From NCBI GenBank assembly GCA_963923955.1, contig OZ000552.1, positions 1,736,001 to 1,800,000 on the forward strand: a stretch of 64,000 nt of DNA, read 5' to 3'. Every line of letters starts with the position of its first letter. The stretch's first letter is position 1. Made by a program: the position numbers and the translations under genes. The notes beneath the pieces are model-generated. The model made no database searches, was not told the DNA's origin, and saw nothing but the letters and a program-made list of their open reading frames with translations. Of the stretch, positions 54,892 through 63,172 are shown one piece after another. The DNA is from G963923955 sp963923955. Its GTDB lineage: Bacteria > Pseudomonadota > Gammaproteobacteria > Eutrophobiales > Eutrophobiaceae.

Positions 54892-55518
54892 TTAGCCACA
54901 AAGCACCTGCCAGCGATTGACAATGTTACAGAACAGCGCGGCGGTGCGCTCTGCATCATAGCGGGCCGAGTGCGCCTCATCTTCGTTCCAGGCAAGATCC
55001 GCCGCCTGTACCGCCCTTGACAAAACCGTCTGGCCATAGGCAAGTCCGCCTAAGCTCACCGTATCAAAGGTGCTGAACGGATGAAAGGGACTGCGCTTTA
55101 TGCCGCAGCGGGCGATGGTGGCGTTCAGAAAGGCAAGGTCAAAGGCGGCATTGTGTCCTACCAGGATGGCGCGCTTGCAGCCGTGGCGTTTCATCTTGCG
55201 GCGAATGTTCTGGAAGATGTCTTGCAGCGCCTGTTTCTCCGATACCGCGATCTCTTTGCGGAAGGGGTGATGCGGGTCGATGCCGGTGAAATCCAGCGCC
55301 GCCCGCTCCAGGTTGGCGCCGGCAAAGGGTTGCACGTGGCGGTTAATGGTCTGCTCTGCAAACCAGCAGCCCTGCTCATCAAGCTCCAGCAGGACCGCGG
55401 CAATCTCCAGCAGGGCATCGGTCTCGGCATTAAAGCCCGCCGTCTCAACATCAACCACAACAGGCAGATAGCCGCGAAAGCGTCCGGCAAGCGCACCAGA
55501 CTTATTCGCCTCACTCAT
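54892..55518 (-). CDS. rnt: Ribonuclease T
   Basis: RNase T trims 3' ends of tRNAs and other small RNAs. The 208-residue DEDDh exonuclease has Asp23 and Glu25 in VVVDVETAGFN, the central Asp in GHNAAFDLAFLNATI and HSARYDAERTAALF at the end. The start at 55518 overlaps pyrC by 8 nt (ATGAGTGA); an upstream frame extends within pyrC but adds an unlikely leader. Confidence 0.96.
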   Translation of the reverse strand: MSEANKSGALAGRFRGYLPVVVDVETAGFNAETDALLEIAAVLLELDEQGCWFAEQTINRHVQPFAGANLERAALDFTGIDPHHPFRKEIAVSEKQALQDIFQNIRRKMKRHGCKRAILVGHNAAFDLAFLNATIARCGIKRSPFHPFSTFDTVSLGGLAYGQTVLSRAVQAADLAWNEDEAHSARYDAERTAALFCNIVNRWQVLCG

Positions 55519-56551
55519 CGTCTGCGATCTTCCATTGGCAGACCTCGCCGGCCTGAAACGGGATGATGCTACCGCCAGCAAAGGGCAGGCTTGCCGGCAC
55601 GCTCCAGTCTTCCCTTAGCAGGCTCACCTTGTCGGTATTTCTGGGCAGGCCGTAGAAGTCCGCGCCGTGGAAACTGGCAAAGGGCTCCAGCCGCTCCAGG
55701 CAGCCGGCCTGTGCAAAGATTTGCGCATAATGTGCCAGCGCACTGTGGGCGGAATAGACTCCCGCACAGCCGCAGGCATTTTCCTTAGCAACTTTCTCAT
55801 GCGGCGCGCTGTCGGTGCCCAGAAAAAACTTCGGCGAGCCGGAGCGCACTGCGGCGATCAGGGCCTGCCGATGGCGCTCGCGCTTTAAGACCGGCAGGCA
55901 ATAATTATGCGGACGCAAGCCGCCCACAAAGAGCGCATTACGATTTAGCATGAGATGCTGTGGGGTGATGGTCGCAGCCAGGGTGGCCGGCCCCTGTCCA
56001 ACAAAGGCCGCGGCCTGCTCGGTGGTGATATGTTCCAGCACGACTCGCAAGCCCGGAAAACGCTCGATAAGCGGCGTCAGTATTTTTTCGATAAAGACCT
56101 CTTCCCGATCAAAAATATCGACTTGCGTATCGGTCACCTCGCCGTGCAACAGCAAGGGCACATCCAGGGCGGCCATCTTCTCCAGCACGGGATAGAGCTT
56201 TTCAATGGCGCTTACGCCCTGCTCGGAATGGGTCGTGGCACCGGCGGGATAATACTTAAAGGCATAAGTATGCTCACAATTCGCCACTCGCTGCACTTCA
56301 TCCGGCGCGGTATTGTCAGTCAGATAGAGCGTCATCAGGGGAAGGAAATTTAACTCCGGCGGCAGGGCGGCCAGGATCCGTTTCCTGTAGGCACAGGCCT
56401 GTGCAACGCTCACCACCGGCGGCGCAAGGTTCGGCATGATGATCGCACGGGCAAACTGCCGCGCGCTATCAGCGAGCGCACTCGCCAGCCCCGCCCCGTC
56501 ACGCAGGTGCAGGTGCAGGTCATCCGGGCGGGTTATCGTGAGCTTGTCCAT
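55511..56551 (-). CDS. pyrC: Dihydroorotase
   Basis: PyrC closes the dihydroorotate ring in pyrimidine synthesis. The 346-residue class II enzyme has the metal His13 and His15 (DLHLHLRDG), the carboxylated lysine region AFKYYPAGATTHS near 100, VLEHITTEQAA near 170, and the Asp in LGTDSAPHEK. It overlaps rnt by 8 nt downstream. Upstream lies the short inverted-repeat element that precedes the TonB receptor gene. Confidence 0.97.
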   Translation of the reverse strand: MDKLTITRPDDLHLHLRDGAGLASALADSARQFARAIIMPNLAPPVVSVAQACAYRKRILAALPPELNFLPLMTLYLTDNTAPDEVQRVANCEHTYAFKYYPAGATTHSEQGVSAIEKLYPVLEKMAALDVPLLLHGEVTDTQVDIFDREEVFIEKILTPLIERFPGLRVVLEHITTEQAAAFVGQGPATLAATITPQHLMLNRNALFVGGLRPHNYCLPVLKRERHRQALIAAVRSGSPKFFLGTDSAPHEKVAKENACGCAGVYSAHSALAHYAQIFAQAGCLERLEPFASFHGADFYGLPRNTDKVSLLREDWSVPASLPFAGGSIIPFQAGEVCQWKIADDE

Positions 56552-56611
56552 TGTTAGGATGCGGTGTAGGCATGCAGAGCTTATACCACAAGCCCCTTCA
56601 TTTGTCCGTTA

Positions 56612-56714
56612 CAGAAGACGGAGGACGGAGGGCGGAGGACGGTAAATAAAGTGCGCCACTTCGCGGTACGCCTTGTCGCTCGTTGGGGACAGGCTCTCAG
56701 TCTTCCGTCTTCTG
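56612..56714. mobile_element. Short inverted-repeat element, copy A (left of the TonB receptor gene)
   Basis: The ends CAGAAGACGGAGGACGG (56612-56628) and CAGTCTTCCGTCTTCTG (56698-56714) are inverted repeats matching at 15 of 17 positions. The interior shares blocks such as AATAAA-AAGTG-GCC and GTAC-CCTT-TTGTC with a second copy at 61908-62047. The two copies flank the TonB receptor and S9 peptidase genes. No open frame is present; the element is therefore non-autonomous. It occupies the middle of the 312-bp gap 56552-56863. Confidence 0.55.
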
Positions 56715-56735
56715 CACAAAGTGCGTTCAAAAATG

Positions 56736-56764
56736 TTGACAAGGGGAATATCAGTTACTATGGT
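56736..56764 (+). promoter_or_regulatory. Likely sigma-70 promoter of the TonB receptor gene
   Basis: A perfect TTGACA (56736-56741) is followed by exactly 17 bp and then TATGGT (56759-56764). Transcription would start near 56771, giving a leader of about 93 nt. It begins 21 bp after element copy A. A strong AGGGGAG ribosome-binding site follows at 56850-56856, 7 nt before the ATG. Confidence 0.55.
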
Positions 56765-56863
56765 TAAAAAACGCTTCTAGTGATGCGGCTGCCGTCGGCG
56801 ACCGCACAAGAGGCCAAAAACCAAAGAAATACCTTGACTAAACATGATTAGGGGAGTCCTACA

Positions 56864-59860
56864 ATGATAACGCAACACGCAACACGCAACACGCAACACG
56901 CAACACGCAACACGCAACACGCAACACGCAACACGCAACACGCAACACGCAACACGCAACTAAGCTGTAAGCAATTCTTCTGTTATCTCTCGCTCGCAGC
57001 CCTCGCTGCCACCGCCGGACCGGGCATCGCCACGGCACAGCAATCCGATGACAGCTTGGAAGAGATCACTGTTACCGGCTCCCGCATCAAGCGCAGCGGT
57101 GTTACTTCCCCGACCCCGGTCACCATTATTGGCGCAGAAGATATTTCCCTGTCCGGGGCCTTGTCGCTGGGCGACTATCTGACGGAAATTCCGGCGCTTG
57201 GCTCAACCTTTACCACCGCCAACTCGAACCGCTTCATTGGTACGGTCGGCGGCTCATTTCTTGATCTGCGCCGCCTGGGGACCGCTCGCACCTTGGTGCT
57301 TGTAGATGGGCGCCGGCATATAGCCAGCGGCCCCGGTACTGCAAGGGTCGATATCAATACAATTCCAACCGACTTGGTAGAGCGGGTTGAAGTGATAACA
57401 GGCGGTGCTTCTGCCATTTATGGTGCCGATGCGGTAACTGGCGTGGTGAATTTCGTGATGAAGGATAGTTATGAGGGCCTGACCGCACGGGCACAATATG
57501 GTCGTGTTGGCGAAGGCGGGCATTATGGCTATTTCGGCAGCGTGACCGGCGGCGGCAGCTTTGGCGGCGAGCGCGGCAATGCAGTCGTTTCCATCGAATA
57601 TGCAAGCCAAAATCAGTACGATCAGGATGAACGCGATTATTACAATGCCAGATGGCGCCGGGTGAACAATCCCGACAACAAGAGCGCAGATGACGGCATC
57701 CCCGATCGCATTTATGTAGATAACGCAGGTCTTTATATCTACAGCTTCGGCGGCCGCTTTTCCGTTGGGGGGACACCGTACATCTTTGAACCGGACGGCA
57801 GTTTTCGCCCGCAAAACTTAGGCACTGATTATGGCTCGGCCAGCTGTCGTGATTGTGATTCTATCGCCAGTGTTGACTGGGGGATCATTTTACCGGAAAT
57901 GAAGCGTCTATCGTTTGTCGGCAACGTGACTTATGAATTGATGAACAACATAACCGCGTTCCTTGAAACCAAATATGTGAACTCTCAGGCCACAGGCGCA
58001 GGCTCCGCTTCCTTTGACATTGGAAGCCGTGGTTTGGCTGTGATCCAGCGTGATAATGCCTATTTGTCAAGCCAACTTGGCGCGCTCATGGATGCCAATA
58101 ATGTGACAAGCATTCGCTTAGCACGGATCAACAACGATCTTGGCCTGCGAGGAGAAGATAACGAGCGTGGGACTTATCGGATCGTTACAGGTCTTAAGGG
58201 CGACTTTTATGAGGGCTGGAATTGGGAAGCCTCTTATACCTATGGTCGTACCTCCCGTTCGCTGGTTGCGCTCAATAACCGTGTGAACAGTCGTTTTAGT
58301 GCGGCAGTGGATGCGGTTCGTAACGCCGCTGGCGAGATTGTATGTCGCTCAAGCCTTTCTGAGGGGGATGCGGGGTATGATGAAAAATATGCCAACAACC
58401 CGCTTTTGGATGGCTGTGCTCCGCTCGATATAATGGGAGAAGGTCGTGCCTCGGCAGAGGCGATTGACTGGGTGATGGCTGATGTAACCCGAAGAGACGT
58501 CCTCACGCAGCATGTTGTCAGCGCCTATGTCACCGGCGATCTTTTCGATATGCCTGTCGGTGCAGTTCAGTTTGCCGGCGGTGTGGAATACCGGAAAGAG
58601 TCCAGCCGCCAGAAGCCTGCCGAGTTGGATCAGATGGGGCTCACCTTCGGCAATGCACTGGCGACCGTAGAAGGTGATTACAACGTCAGGGAGATTTTTG
58701 GAGAGCTAACCGTTCCTGTTCTGGTAAATCAGCCCTTTGCAGAAGCGCTGAGTATTGATGCAGCAATACGCTATGCAGATTACAGCACGACAGGCGGCAG
58801 CACGAGTTGGAAACTGGGGTCCAGTTGGCAGCCGGTGGAAGATATTCGCTTTCGCGGCACCTATGCCGAATCGGTTCGCGCACCGAATATCGGCGAGCTT
58901 TTTGCACCGCTCGGGCAGAATTTTTATTCCGGCTATGATCCTTGTTACGACAAAGAGATTGCTAGCATTTCCGACCCGACGGCACGTGCAACCCGCATCC
59001 GTAACTGTGAGGCAACCGGCGTTGTTGATCCGGCTAATCGTACACAAACCGATACCTCTTCCATTCCCGGGCAGCAAGGCGGAAATCCAAAACTGGATCC
59101 GGAAAAGTCCACGTCCTGGACGGTTGGGGCCGTTCTTACTCCCTCCTTTGTCGGTGGGCTGAACCTGCTTGTGGATTACTGGAATATTGATATTGCGGAT
59201 TCGATCTCGCTCATTCCTGTGAAGGACATCAAGGATCGCTGTGTTGATGACTCGAATGGTGTCAATAATATCTACTGTACCCTGACCACACGGGGCGGTG
59301 CAGAAAGCAATTATAGATATACCAATCTCATCCGGACACCGCAGAATATTGCGGCTCAGAAGGCATCCGGCGTGGATTTTGAGGTCAACTACAACCATGA
59401 CCAACTCTTCCGCGCCGATGATCGTCTCAGCGTGGGCCTGACAGGAACCTACCTGATCAACCTGGACTTGTTTCCCTATCAGGAGGATCCGGAGAACAAG
59501 GATGAGGAAGCCGGTGAGCTGGGTGATCCGACCTGGCTAATGAATCTCAACACGGTCTATAGCATGGGAGATTGGACATTCAGCCATACGCTGCGTTTTA
59601 TCGATACCATGTACATCCGCGAGAATGCAGAGAAAGAAACAGCACCGGAATATCAGTCCCCTGCATATACCGGCACAAAGTTCTATTCCGACCTCCAGAT
59701 TCGCTATAATCTGGGGCGCACAAATATGGAAACATACGTGGGTGTGGATAATCTTTTTGCTGCCAATCCGGGCGGGTATCTGACCGGACTGGGTGGGGAT
59801 AGCGGCCTGTATGATCCGCGCGGGCGTTTTTTCTATGGCGGTGTTGTGGTGAAATTCTAG
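56864..59860 (+). CDS. TonB-dependent outer-membrane receptor, probably phase-variable
   Basis: A 998-residue TonB-dependent receptor. After the 7-residue repeats comes a signal peptide (KQFFCYLSLAALAATAGP, cleavage near AQQ), a TonB box-like EEITVTGSRIKRSG near residue 70, the plug domain with LVLVDGRRH, VERVEVITGGASAIYGADAVTGVVNF, and a barrel ending in the C-terminal Phe expected of outer-membrane proteins. This type usually takes up peptides or oligosaccharides; iron-siderophore uptake is also possible. No other start codon precedes the signal peptide in frame, so expression depends on the repeat number. The next gene is a secreted peptidase. Confidence 0.92.
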   Translation: MITQHATRNTQHATRNTQHATRNTQHATRNTQLSCKQFFCYLSLAALAATAGPGIATAQQSDDSLEEITVTGSRIKRSGVTSPTPVTIIGAEDISLSGALSLGDYLTEIPALGSTFTTANSNRFIGTVGGSFLDLRRLGTARTLVLVDGRRHIASGPGTARVDINTIPTDLVERVEVITGGASAIYGADAVTGVVNFVMKDSYEGLTARAQYGRVGEGGHYGYFGSVTGGGSFGGERGNAVVSIEYASQNQYDQDERDYYNARWRRVNNPDNKSADDGIPDRIYVDNAGLYIYSFGGRFSVGGTPYIFEPDGSFRPQNLGTDYGSASCRDCDSIASVDWGIILPEMKRLSFVGNVTYELMNNITAFLETKYVNSQATGAGSASFDIGSRGLAVIQRDNAYLSSQLGALMDANNVTSIRLARINNDLGLRGEDNERGTYRIVTGLKGDFYEGWNWEASYTYGRTSRSLVALNNRVNSRFSAAVDAVRNAAGEIVCRSSLSEGDAGYDEKYANNPLLDGCAPLDIMGEGRASAEAIDWVMADVTRRDVLTQHVVSAYVTGDLFDMPVGAVQFAGGVEYRKESSRQKPAELDQMGLTFGNALATVEGDYNVREIFGELTVPVLVNQPFAEALSIDAAIRYADYSTTGGSTSWKLGSSWQPVEDIRFRGTYAESVRAPNIGELFAPLGQNFYSGYDPCYDKEIASISDPTARATRIRNCEATGVVDPANRTQTDTSSIPGQQGGNPKLDPEKSTSWTVGAVLTPSFVGGLNLLVDYWNIDIADSISLIPVKDIKDRCVDDSNGVNNIYCTLTTRGGAESNYRYTNLIRTPQNIAAQKASGVDFEVNYNHDQLFRADDRLSVGLTGTYLINLDLFPYQEDPENKDEEAGELGDPTWLMNLNTVYSMGDWTFSHTLRFIDTMYIRENAEKETAPEYQSPAYTGTKFYSDLQIRYNLGRTNMETYVGVDNLFAANPGGYLTGLGGDSGLYDPRGRFFYGGVVVKF
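56871..56960 (+). repeat. Heptanucleotide tandem repeat, 12.9 copies, at the receptor's start codon
   Basis: Starting 7 nt after the A of the ATG, CGCAACA is repeated 12 times plus six bases, with no visible imperfection. It is read as the seven-residue repeat QHATRNT. Removing one copy puts TAA at 56961-56963 in frame; adding one puts TAA at 56968-56970 in frame. Only the present copy number (modulo three) keeps the receptor open. Confidence 0.9.
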
Positions 59861-59959
59861 CAACACAACTGATCCTTAATATACGTTTTTTTAGAAACAT
59901 ATTGCGCTATTTCAAGGGGATGCCTTATGCTTCCCCTTCACCTACACGTGGAGTCCATA

Positions 59960-61927
59960 ATGAAACGCCTTCTACTCATAGCGGCGCTGGCACTTTCACT
60001 CGCTGCCTGCGAAGGCCGGCAACCGAAAGAAAGCAACGCAACACAAACGCCCAGCGTTGCACCGGCCCCCAAACATTCTGCACAGGCCTTCTTTGATACG
60101 ACCAGTTTTGCCTCTGCTTCATCGGCGGGACACGCCTTCTCGCCAGATGGCGGCAAGGTTCTGATTTCAAGTGATGAAACCGGCATTTTCAATGCCTTTG
60201 CTGTTGATGTCACCTCCGGCAAGCGTAAGCAACTGACGAATTCAACCACCAGCGCCATTTTCGGGGTGACGTATTTTCCCGCCGATGAGCGTATCCTCTA
60301 CACCGCGGATAGTGGTGGCGATGAGCTAAACCATGTTTGGGTGCGCGAAGTAGATGGCTCTGCAACAGACTTAACGGCCACTGAAAACACCAAAGCTGCC
60401 TTTGTGGGCTGGAACGCCGATGGCAGCGAGTTTTATCTTGCCACCAATGAACGCGATGCGCGCGCCTTCGACCTCTATGCCTACAAGACGGATGGCTATG
60501 TACGCCGCATGGTTTTTGAAAATACCGATGCCATGCAGCTAAGTGCTGTCAGTGACGATGACCGTTACCTTGCCTTAACCCGCTATCGCACCTCAGCGGA
60601 CAGCGATGTTTATCTCAAAGACCTGGCGAGTGATGCGGTGCCGCTATTGGTGACTGAACACGAGGGCAATATTGCCTACGACACCTACGGTTTCTCACCG
60701 GACGGCAGGCTCATTCTTGCCACCAACGAAGCAAGTGAGTTCTCGCAAGCCTGGTCTTATGATGTGGAAACGGGGGAGAAGAAACCTTATGTCAGTGCAG
60801 ACTGGGATGTGTCCTACCTGGTCTATTCGCACACCGGACGCTATCGTGTGCATGCGGTGAATGCGGACGCGAAGACCAAGGCGACTATCATGGATAGCCA
60901 AGTTGCCGCCCCGGTCGACATGCCCGAGCTGCCAGTCGGCAATGTGCAGAACATTCGTTTTGCCAACGATGACAGCAAGCTTGCCTTCATGTTAAACGGC
61001 GACACCAGCCCCAGCGATCTGTATGTCATGGACTTGGCCGCCGGCACGGCAAAGCGCCTTAGCAACGCGCTCAATCCCGCCATTGAGCAGGGTGATCTGG
61101 TGGAGGCCACCGTGGTGCGCTATCCAAGCTTCGACGGCACTCTCATCCCATCGCTCCTGTATAAGCCTAAGGCTGCCAGTGCTGACAACAAGGTGCCGGC
61201 CCTGGTGCTCGTACATGGCGGTCCGGGCGGCCAGACGCGCCGCGGTTACCGCGCGCTTGTTCAGCATCTGGTGAATCATGGCTATGCCGTGCTGGGCGCG
61301 AACAACCGTGGCTCATCGGGTTATGGCAAAACCTTCTTCCATATGGATGACAAGGCGCACGGCGAGGGTGACCTGCAGGATATCGTCATGGGGCGTAAGT
61401 ATCTGGAAAGTATTGACTGGGTGGATGCTGAGCGCATCGGCATCATCGGCGGCTCCTATGGCGGTTTCATGGTCGCCGCAGCACTCGCCTTTGAGCCGGA
61501 AGTCTTCGATGTGGGCATCAACATTTTTGGTGTGACTAACTGGGTGCGAACCCTGCAATCCATTCCACCATGGTGGGAAAGCTACCGCGAAGCGCTGTAT
61601 GACGAAATGGGCGATCCGGCAACGGACGAAGAGCGGCATCGCCGCATTTCACCTCTGTTCCACGCCAACAACATCGTCAAGCCGATGCTTGTGGTGCAGG
61701 GTGCGAATGACCCGCGCGTACTTCAGGTGGAAAGTGACGAGATTGTCGCTGCCGTTAGGGAAAATGGCGTGCCGGTGGAATACATTCTGTTCCCTGATGA
61801 AGGGCACGGCTTCCTCAACAAGGCAAACCGGATCGCCGCCTCAGATTCTTATGTCAAATTCCTTGACCGCTACCTGCGCGGCGCGGAACAGGACTGGGGA
61901 CGGAGGACAGAGGACGGAAGACAATAA
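59960..61927 (+). CDS. S9 family prolyl oligopeptidase-like lipoprotein peptidase
   Basis: A 655-residue serine peptidase with a lipoprotein signal (LLLIAALALSLAAC; lipobox LAAC). A seven-bladed propeller (about 45-385) precedes the alpha/beta-hydrolase domain. The catalytic triad is Ser499 (GGSYGGFMVAAALA), Asp584 (GANDPRV) and His616 (DEGHGF). The ATG at 59960 has a GTGGAG site ahead of it and starts exactly at the signal peptide; an earlier start adds 11 odd residues. The last residues RRTEDGRQ and the stop come from the inverted-repeat element copy B. It lies 99 bp after the receptor and likely processes peptides for the same uptake route. Confidence 0.92.
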   Translation: MKRLLLIAALALSLAACEGRQPKESNATQTPSVAPAPKHSAQAFFDTTSFASASSAGHAFSPDGGKVLISSDETGIFNAFAVDVTSGKRKQLTNSTTSAIFGVTYFPADERILYTADSGGDELNHVWVREVDGSATDLTATENTKAAFVGWNADGSEFYLATNERDARAFDLYAYKTDGYVRRMVFENTDAMQLSAVSDDDRYLALTRYRTSADSDVYLKDLASDAVPLLVTEHEGNIAYDTYGFSPDGRLILATNEASEFSQAWSYDVETGEKKPYVSADWDVSYLVYSHTGRYRVHAVNADAKTKATIMDSQVAAPVDMPELPVGNVQNIRFANDDSKLAFMLNGDTSPSDLYVMDLAAGTAKRLSNALNPAIEQGDLVEATVVRYPSFDGTLIPSLLYKPKAASADNKVPALVLVHGGPGGQTRRGYRALVQHLVNHGYAVLGANNRGSSGYGKTFFHMDDKAHGEGDLQDIVMGRKYLESIDWVDAERIGIIGGSYGGFMVAAALAFEPEVFDVGINIFGVTNWVRTLQSIPPWWESYREALYDEMGDPATDEERHRRISPLFHANNIVKPMLVVQGANDPRVLQVESDEIVAAVRENGVPVEYILFPDEGHGFLNKANRIAASDSYVKFLDRYLRGAEQDWGRRTEDGRQ

Positions 61928-62047
61928 ACAAAGTGTGCCTGTTTGTGTGCAGGGACGCACAGGCAGGCCGCTTTGCAGTACACCTTATTGTCTGTCTTCT
62001 GTCATCACTGCTTGTGCGCAGTGCGCACAAGCGTCTTCCGTCCTCTG
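61908..62047. mobile_element. Short inverted-repeat element, copy B (right of the S9 peptidase gene)
   Basis: The ends CAGAGGACGGAAGAC (61908-61922) and its exact reverse complement (62033-62047) are perfect 15-bp inverted repeats. Inside is a perfect 9-bp hairpin CTTGTGCGC/GCGCACAAG at 62011-62031. The left end overlaps the S9 peptidase gene and supplies its stop codon at 61925-61927. It is related to copy A at 56612-56714, so the pair flanks the receptor-peptidase segment. Confidence 0.6.
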
Positions 62048-62115
62048 ATCCCGGTTTATCTTGTCGGCGATTCCCTTTATGATCTTGCGCCTTGCCTTAA
62101 CTCTTGGAGATACAC

Positions 62116-63159
62116 ATGAAATACCGACAACTGGGACAGAGCGATATTCGTGTCAGCCTGATCTGCCTGGGCTCAATGACCTGGGGCAGCCGCAATAGTG
62201 AAGCAGAAGGCCATGCCCAGCTTGACTATGCCGTGGATGCCGGGGTCAATTTTATCGACACCGCGGAGATGTACCCCTTTCCGGCCACGAAAGAAACGCA
62301 TGGCGATACCGAGGCCATTATCGGCAACTGGCTAAAAAAACGCCCGCAGCGGGATCAGTTGATCATTGCCAGCAAGATCGTCCCATCGGCCGAATACCTC
62401 TCCCATATCCGCGCCGGCAGGAACTGCCTGGATAAGAGAAACATTGAGAGTGCCGTGAATGCCAGCCTGCAACGGCTACAGACAGACTATATCGATCTCT
62501 ACCAGATCCACTGGCCGGAACGGGACACCAATTATTTTAGCCAGCTGGATTATTTTCATGCACCGGAAAAAGACGGGGTGCCCATAGAAGAGACGCTGCA
62601 GGCCCTGGGGGAGATGGTAGCAAGCGGCAAGGTGCGCCATATCGGCATCTCCAACGAGACGCCTTGGGGCGTGGCGGAATATCTGCGGGTGGCCGAGCGG
62701 CTGGCGCTGCCGCGCATCGTCAGCATCCAGAATCCGTACAGCCTCTTGAACCGCACCTTCGAGATCGGCCTGGCGGAGTTTGCCCATCGTGAGGCTGTCG
62801 GGCTGCTGGCCTATTCCCCATTAGGCTTTGGCGCCTTAAGCGGCAAGTATCTTGACAATCAAAAACCCGAAGGTGCGCGGCTGACCTTATTCGGCAAGGA
62901 ATACCCGCGCTATTCCGGTGATTTGGGAGTCAGCACCGCCGCCCGCTATACCCGGCTCGCCCATGAATACGAATTGCCCCCGGCACAGATGGCGCTGGCC
63001 TTTGTCCATTCCCGCCCCTTTGTAACCAGCACCATCATCGGTGCCACCGGCATGGAACAATTAGCCGCCAACATCGCCAGCATTGATGTGGAATTGCCGA
63101 AGGCCCTGCTGAAAGAAATTCAAAAGATCCATAGCAGACAGCCAAACCCTTGTCCCTGA
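62116..63159 (+). CDS. Aldo/keto reductase
   Basis: A 347-residue NADPH-dependent aldo/keto reductase of the Tas/YajO-like group. The catalytic tetrad is present: Asp48, Tyr53 (FIDTAEMYPF), Lys87 (IIASKI) and His132 (YQIHWPERD). The ISNETPWGV and QNPYSLLNRTFE segments are typical of the family. The ATG at 62116 has GGAG 8 nt upstream; a TTG at 62104 would add four residues. Substrate unknown. purB follows 13 bp downstream. Confidence 0.9.
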   Translation: MKYRQLGQSDIRVSLICLGSMTWGSRNSEAEGHAQLDYAVDAGVNFIDTAEMYPFPATKETHGDTEAIIGNWLKKRPQRDQLIIASKIVPSAEYLSHIRAGRNCLDKRNIESAVNASLQRLQTDYIDLYQIHWPERDTNYFSQLDYFHAPEKDGVPIEETLQALGEMVASGKVRHIGISNETPWGVAEYLRVAERLALPRIVSIQNPYSLLNRTFEIGLAEFAHREAVGLLAYSPLGFGALSGKYLDNQKPEGARLTLFGKEYPRYSGDLGVSTAARYTRLAHEYELPPAQMALAFVHSRPFVTSTIIGATGMEQLAANIASIDVELPKALLKEIQKIHSRQPNPCP

Positions 63160-63172
63160 ACAATCTATATCC

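Noticed and set aside
56871..56960. CRISPR or iteron array
   Set aside because: A pure 7-bp tandem repeat inside a reading frame, without spacers or replication genes.
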